The position numbers and the translations under genes are program-made. The notes below the pieces were generated by a model. It did not search any database and was not told where the DNA came from. It was given only the letters and a program-made list of their open reading frames with translations. A stretch of 64,000 nt of DNA from Rostratula benghalensis (Eukaryota > Chordata > Aves > Charadriiformes > Rostratulidae), in contig VXAI01000137.1 of NCBI GenBank assembly GCA_013399305.1, positions 1,785,812 to 1,849,811 on the forward strand, given 5' to 3'. Shown one piece after another: positions 57,991 through 64,000 of this stretch (position 1 is its first letter; every line of letters starts with the position of its first letter).

Positions 57991-59109
57991 CAGGTTTCCC
58001 CTTCCTCCATCCAGCTGGGTCCTTTTATCGCTTGGTGAATTTTCATGGGGATTTTGTGAGTGCAAAGCACTATCGGAGCACTAGGGCCACCTATAAATCT
58101 GCTTTGCATGTGGCATGCATTTGGGAGCTGATTGTTTTTATAATTGAATACTAAATCAATGTACTTAAGGCCAGTGTTTGCCGTTACCGCTTCTGAGTAT
58201 GAAATGCTCCCTCTGTCAATAGGCGGAAGGTTTTATTAGGATAATAACTGCTGATTTAGAGCTTCAGTTCTGGTTGTGTAGGGTTTTGGGGTTTTTTTTT
58301 TTTAATGCTCAGTTCAGTTTTTGCTATTCCAGAAGCCAGGAAAATTCGGGGAATGTTTCACACCACAGTGAAGCACGGTTCAAAATGTGACATGAGATTG
58401 AATGTCTGGGGAAACACCTCTCACCTTCTGTGCCACATCAGTTCCTTCAGCAACGAGGTAACAGCAGATTAACGAGTTTTCCTTCATTAGCACAGCTGGA
58501 GCCACTTCTCACCCCCCTGATCTACTCCACCCCCTCCCTCTGAGCTTTCAGCATGAAAAGCTGAGTGCAGAGAGGGATCTTTGTGACACATTTTTGGGGT
58601 GGAATCTACTTCAAATCACTGATCTTTACTGGGCCAGGTTGTCTGCGATGCAGGTTGCCCTTTCTCTTGCCCTCCTGGCCACCAGACCAGCCATTCTCCT
58701 TCCTCTGATCAAACACTGGCCTAACAGATTTATCTCTCCTTGGTGCATCCAGAAATCCCTTCTCACATGAAGAGCAGGAAGGTGTCAGTGAGGCTGTGAA
58801 TGACTGAGCCCTCATACTGAGCTGTGGCTCGTTAATCACTCAGAAGAGAAGCCCAGGCATTTAGGGGAACTGTAAAAGTCCTTCATCTGAATGACTGGCC
58901 CTTTCCCAGCTGATTATAGAAGAAGGACATTATTTGAACAGCTCCTGTGCTTCTAATGATTCATTAAAATGTGAGTAGACTATCCCAAAAAGTTGGGGGC
59001 AACCAGAGACAACCCTTTGGGCCATCCTCTTCCTTCCCTTTAGTGGGTAAAGAGTTTTCATTACTGAATGCAGAGAAGTTGGGTGAGAGGACAGCAAGAC
59101 ATCCATGGA

Positions 59110-60000
59110 CATGAACATCTCCAGAAATGGATATTCCACCACCTCTCTTCTGGGCAGCCTGTTCCAGGGCTCTGAAACCCTCAAAGTGAAGAAGTTCCTC
59201 CTTGTGTTTAGATGGAACTTCTGTTCCAGTCTGTACCTATCTCCTCTTATCCTCTCTCCAGGCACCACTGAAAAAAGACTGGCCCCATCCTCCTGACACC
59301 CACCCTTTAAGTATTTTTAGGTGTTGATCAGATCCCCCCATCAGCCTTCTCTTCTCCAGGCTAAAAAGACCCAAGTCCTTCAGCCTTTCTCATTGAAGAG
59401 ATGCTCAAGGCCTCTAATCATCTTTGTGGTCCTCTGCTGTACCCTCTCCAGCAGTTCCCTGTTCTTCTGGAACTGGGTAGCCCGGAACTGGACACAGGAG
59501 TCCATATGTGGCCTCACCATTGCAGAGTAGAGGGGCAGGATGACCTTCCTTGACCTGCTGGTCACACTCTTCTTGATGCCCCCCAAGATGCCATTGGCCT
59601 TCTTGGCCAGAAGGGCACATTGCTTGCTCAAGGTCATCCTGGTGTCCACCAGGACTCCCAAGTCTTTTTTCTCAGAGCTGCTCTCCAGCAGGTCAGCCCC
59701 CATCCTGTCCTGGTGCAGGGGGTTATTCCTCCCCAGGTGCAGTACCCTACACTTGCCCTTGTTTAATTTCCTCAGGTTATTCTCTGCCCAGCTCTCCAGC
59801 CTGTCCAGGTCTCATTGGATGGCAGCACAGCCTTGTGATTGTCAGCCACCCCTCTCAGTTTTGTGTCATCAGGAAACTTGCTGAGGGTACGTTCCATCCC
59901 TTCATCCAGGCCATTGATGAAAATATTGATGAGGACTGGACCCAGCACTGACCCTTGGGGGACCCCACTTGTTACAGACCTCCAACTAGATTCTGTGCCA
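59110..60000 (-). mobile_element. CR1 LINE with reverse transcriptase remnant, 3' end missing
   Basis: The longest CR1 here (about 0.9 kb). The - strand codes, in broken frames, [14 protein letters not shown] (59937-59983 region), then LSKFPDDTK, the reverse transcriptase active-site box with Pro where FADD is usual, and in another frame KKDLGVLVDTRMTLSKQCAL, then MVRPHMDSCVQF. Frames change near 59770 and 59380, so ORF2 is dead. It stops at about 59110 before the usual last 130 bp. Its 5' limit is uncertain and it might reach 60180. Confidence 0.9.
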
Positions 60001-62009
60001 CTGAATCCTTTACACATCAACCAATGACCAAGTCTGGGACTAGGACTGGATCCAGCTGCATCTGACTCCCCTCTGAGAAGGAGTTTAGAAAGCCAGTGGG
60101 TCCTCTCTGAACCTTGTGACACAACAGGAGGGTCTCCCTGACAGCTCTATCTGACCCTGTCCTCTGTGTATTTAATAGCCAGGTGTACCTTGCACCAAAT
60201 CTTGTTAAAACCTTGGCATCTACCATCAACTTTGTTAAATCATTGTTTTGTATCGATAAATACATTGCTCCTCTCTCACCAGTGAAGTGTATCGCTCCAT
60301 CTGCAGCAGAGATTTGGGGCAGAAAGGGGTTATTTGGAACTTTCGGATTGCTTGGGAGGCCCTGTCACCTCTGGTGGTGGGTGGCAGTGACAGCCACCAA
60401 GTGCAGATGCTGCCTGGCAGAATCCCCCCCCTGCCCACCAGGACAGAGACCATGACCACCAGCCCTGTGCAAAGCACAGTAGGAACTTTGGGCTCCGGCT
60501 GGGCTTAAATCACTCTGCGTGCGTGTACATATATACTTTTTTTTTTTTGTCTTTTCTTCTTTTTTCCCTTCCTAGTGCCAAATCCCCCTATTCCCCAGGC
60601 TCCAGGTGGGCAGGTAGGCATCAATGGCTGAGTGGGGAGCAGATGGGTGGCGTGAAGGCAGCCGAGATGCTCAGATTATCTCGCTGTAGGCTTCCCGAGA
60701 AAGATACTTGCCCGAGCTTCCAGCTCTCCGAGAGGCAGAGGCCACACGTCATCAAATTAATAACCAGCTGGGCAGCTTGTCCTTCGTTAAGACGGGGCTG
60801 GAGCTTTCGTGGGAGCAGATGATAGAAGGAAAGGGCAGGTCCAAACACAGTTTACAGGGGCTGCCATCGAGCTTGGAGCGGAGCCAGCAGGGGCTAATGA
60901 GCTCTCAGCGTGGAAGTGTCCCAGGGTTTATTTCTTACCATCTGGAAAATGCCTGCCCTTCCACTGGGATTTGTGATGATTCAGACAGGAGAAGGGATTA
61001 TTAAAAGCTCAGAAGCACACTCGTCCTCCCTCCTCGATGCCTTCCTCCCCGTACCCCGCATCCCACCCCATCTGTTGGGCTTGGCAGTGCAGGAACCGGC
61101 TGCCTGCTCGTGTGCTCTGGGATGAAATGGCTCCTCTAAGACCCTTCTCCACAGGGAATGGCAACTGGAGTGAAATTAGCCTTTATGAGTTTTGGGCCGG
61201 AGACAAATTGTAAAAAAGAAACAGGCTTGGGGAACCGAAACACCAAGGTGGGAATGGTAATTTTGATGGATGTGGGAAATGTCGCCCCAGACCTCCTCCT
61301 TCAAGTCCAGCATCCCTGGTCCAGCACAGCACATCCAGCCAGGAGATTTACCCCCAGGACATGTTCTCCTTCCTTTAGTGGGAAGGCTGAAAAATTGAGC
61401 TTTTCTTCCCCTCTGTAAATCACGTAGTGCAAATTGCATGCTGGAAGCTAAGGATGGCCACCCCAAAGGGCTGAACGCTATCTGTCCATCTTCCTCCAGG
61501 AGCTGCATCCATTTTTGTGCCTTGCCAAGAATTTGTGCACTTCCCTCTGTCTCCTGGTCATCCCTCTGTGCCCACCACGTTTTAGCTCCAGCTTCTCCAT
61601 GGTCCTGGGTGGGTACCGTTTCCTGTCAGGGCTTCCCACCCCAAAAATCTTACCCTGCCTCCCTGGTTTGCTTCATTTTCGTGCTCATCTGGCCACTCCT
61701 GGGAAGGAAGGTTGGCGAGGAATGTTGGAGGAGCCATTTACTCCATACTTCCATGGAGAAGAGTCAAATCTGAGGGGCCCTGCATAAAGCTGTGGAGTTA
61801 GGTTTTGAAGTTGCCAGGCAAGACAGGTAGAGGGGGTTAGGAGTAATTGTGCATATGTAAATAATCCTTAAATGCCAGCCCTGAGCTGCTCTTTATTAAC
61901 ACTTCAGCAGGCATTAGATCCAACTGGAGCCCGTGATCTGTGTGGGCAGCCTTCCCCACTGCAGGGCACGTGCCAGATCACGTCCTTCATTTCATCACAC
62001 ACGTGAGAA

Positions 62010-62478
62010 TGGCTGGAGAGCAAGCCCTGAGGAGAAGGACTTGGGGGTGTTGGTGGATGAGAATCTCCACATGAGCCAGCAATGTGTGCTGACAGCTCAG
62101 AAAACCCATCCTGGGCTGCATCCCCAGCAGCGTGGCCGAGAGGGATTCTGCCCCTCTGCTCTGCTCTGGGGAGAACCTCCACCCAGTGCTGCCTCCAGCT
62201 CTGGAGCCACCCACATCAGAAAGGCATGGACCTGTTGGGGCCAGAGGGGGCCACAGAGAGGGCCTGGAGAATAGAAGGTTCCAGAGAGACCTCAGAGCCC
62301 TTTCCAGACCCTCAAGGAGCTCCAGGAGAGATGGGGAGAGACTCTTGATAAAGGAGGGGAGCCATAGCACGAGGGGGAACTGGTTTAGACTGGAAGATTT
62401 AGGTTAGATATTAGGAAGAACTTATTTGCTGTGAGGGTGGTAAGACACTGGCCCAGGTGGCCCAGAGAAGCTGTGGCT
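62010..62478 (+). mobile_element. CR1 ORF2 fragment, 3' truncated
   Basis: GGCTGGAGAGCAAGCCCTG then EEKDLGVLVDENLHMSQQCV, GGGCTGCATCCCCAGCAGCG and GGCCCAGAGAAGCTGTGGCT; the element ends there at 62478, without the last 150 bp and terminal repeats. Confidence 0.88.
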
Positions 62479-63539
62479 TGGGGACCCCTTGTTTCACCCC
62501 TGCACTGTGGCTCTGGGCCACCAAGGGGGCATGTGGTGACTGACAGCCATGTCCTGTGGTCGCAAGGAGTCCCAGCACAGGAGGGAAGCAGACCCTGATA
62601 ATCCTGCAGTCAGGGAGTGCAGCCTTCACACCAAAAAGTGTCTACAGAAGGCAAAATCTGCGGATGCAGACTATTAAACAGCACAGCTTTGACAAAGAGA
62701 CATCCTAGATACCGTGAAAGCTTGAAACAGCTACAGCAGCCCTGTAGAGAGCAAGTAGGTGCTCTCCTCGAGCAACTCCTGTCTAGCTTTGTAGCTCTGG
62801 TGGTTGAGAAATGCTTCTCCTAGGTCACAACAAACCCACAAACGTCCCGAAACATACTCCCACATAGGATCCCTCTTTCCCTTTCACAATTTTCTGTCCT
62901 TCCTCAAGCTCTCCAGCCCTTGCCTTCGCTGCCCATCCTGAAGGCAGCCCTAGACAGGCACCATCAGGAGAAGAGCCTTTGCAGGGAAGAGTGAAAAAGG
63001 AGATCTCATTAAGGGTTTTAACATTTATGGCCAGCAAGATAATGAAGGCAGGCAATTTGGGGTAGCTTTATTGCAGTTATCATAATGTTTCCCTGAAGCA
63101 GAAAGATAAAAGTCAGTGGGTAATGTCCATAAGGAGTCTTTATATCTCCCTCTTTTTGTTTTATTTATTTATTTAATGGCTATTGTAGTCGAAGATGGGT
63201 GTCATTTGACTAACAAAGCAAAGGCAATTATGTGACACTGAAACCCAAAATTACAAGGCTTTCCAGGCTGGCTGTCACAATCCATGCTCTGCAATCACCA
63301 GGAATCCCCCATCCCCAAAATTAAGTGAAATTGTCTTACCACGAGGAGAAGTGCTCTCCCCACCTTTATGTCGCAGGGACCTGTATTTTGAGACCTCCTG
63401 ACAGATCTTCTCTTCCTCCCCTCCTTTATTTTCTGGTTTTACTTTCTCATTTTACCCTGTTCTGCCATTCAAGAAGATGATGGTCTGGGAATGGGAGAGG
63501 CCTAAAATGAAAGAAAACAGATAACGTTTCATTTTTATA

Positions 63540-63625
63540 CTCTGCACTAATGAATTTGTGGAACTCGCTGCCACAGGGCATGAGGTTGCTGCCCACAACT
63601 CAACTAATCCCAAAGCATACTCACA
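63540..63625 (+). mobile_element. Possible old CR1/L3-like 3' fragment
   Basis: TTTGTGGAACTCGCTGCCAC then AGGGCATGAGGTTGCTGCC resembles the conserved 'tgtggaactcattgccacagga' segment of ancient amniote CR1/L3 elements. Too short and diverged to be certain. Confidence 0.35.
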
Positions 63626-64000
63626 CTCAACTCAAATATCTGTAGCATCTTTGCTTAATATTTATATGAAGAGTGGATTGGTAGTTGTAAGACTTTTTTT
63701 TTCTGGCTGGCTACAATTGGAGATTTTTATTTCATCCCCTTGAAGCATGGTGTGATTGGTGAGTTTTCTGTTTCCTCAAGGAAGAATGTTAACAAATAAG
63801 TGATTTTTAATACAGTGCTTTGCAGGGCTAAGCAAAAAACCCATCATCCTGGAGGGTTTGCAGCACTGGTGTCTGCTCTGGTAATGCCAAAAAGAGCTAA
63901 AATCCACAAAATTGAGCAACCACAATGGCCTGCTCTGAAACCATGGTAACAGGAATAGAAAGTCCCTAAAACTAAAAGTTCATAAACATAAATAATCCAT

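Larger units (their letters stand above)
51101..64000. other. Intergenic region downstream of EXOC4
   Basis: No exon is recognised here on either strand. In mammals the next gene after EXOC4 is LRGUK, but I see none of its coding sequence. The region holds CR1 copies (listed separately), a 70-bp tandem duplication (51682-51823), a 21-base A run (56171-56191) and unique stretches such as 54418-56762, 57991-59109, 60001-62009 and 62479-64000 with nothing identifiable. An AT-rich block at 56220-56420 resembles a conserved noncoding element. Confidence 0.7.

Noticed and set aside
51101..64000. Exons of LRGUK, the gene next to EXOC4 in mammals
   Set aside because: I looked for leucine-rich repeat or guanylate kinase-like peptides and saw none in either strand.

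Overview
This is vertebrate nuclear DNA, almost certainly from a bird. It holds one recognisable protein-coding gene, the last four coding exons and 3'UTR of EXOC4 (exocyst subunit 4, SEC8) on the + strand, embedded in large introns and followed by intergenic DNA. The bird assignment rests on about 40 fragments of CR1 LINE retrotransposons, most of them 5'-truncated and ending in ATTCTATG-type tails. They cover, by rough addition, 15 kb of the 63 kb of known sequence (near a quarter). That is high for a bird and would fit a CR1-rich lineage such as woodpeckers and relatives, but this last step is inference only.

Layout. 1-11852: 3' part of an upstream EXOC4 intron. 11853-11994, 16112-16290, 18420-18579 and 49704-49941: four coding exons whose phases fit exactly, giving about 239 C-terminal residues ending in a PDZ ligand (ITTV) and a TGA stop. 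If the human 18-exon model applies these are exons 15-18. Introns between them are 4117, 2129 and 31124 bp. 49942 to about 51100: 3'UTR ending near an ATTAAA signal. 51100-64000: intergenic, with CR1 copies, a 70-bp tandem duplication and AT-rich stretches, and no recognised exon.

Non-gene structure worth noting: a probable solo ERVL-like LTR (18756-19513) in sense orientation just downstream of the penultimate exon; an inverted duplication of roughly 0.8 kb (36000-36812 against 37786-38602) that includes non-CR1 flank; two CR1 copies (52.8 and 57.3 kb) sharing the same non-CR1 5' leader; three short tandem duplications (49, 35 and 70 bp periods); and an 890-bp assembly gap (31736-32625) lying inside a CR1.

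I found no operon, CRISPR array, RNA gene or novel multi-gene system. Apart from the EXOC4 exons, the open frames are either CR1 ORF2 remnants or chance frames.
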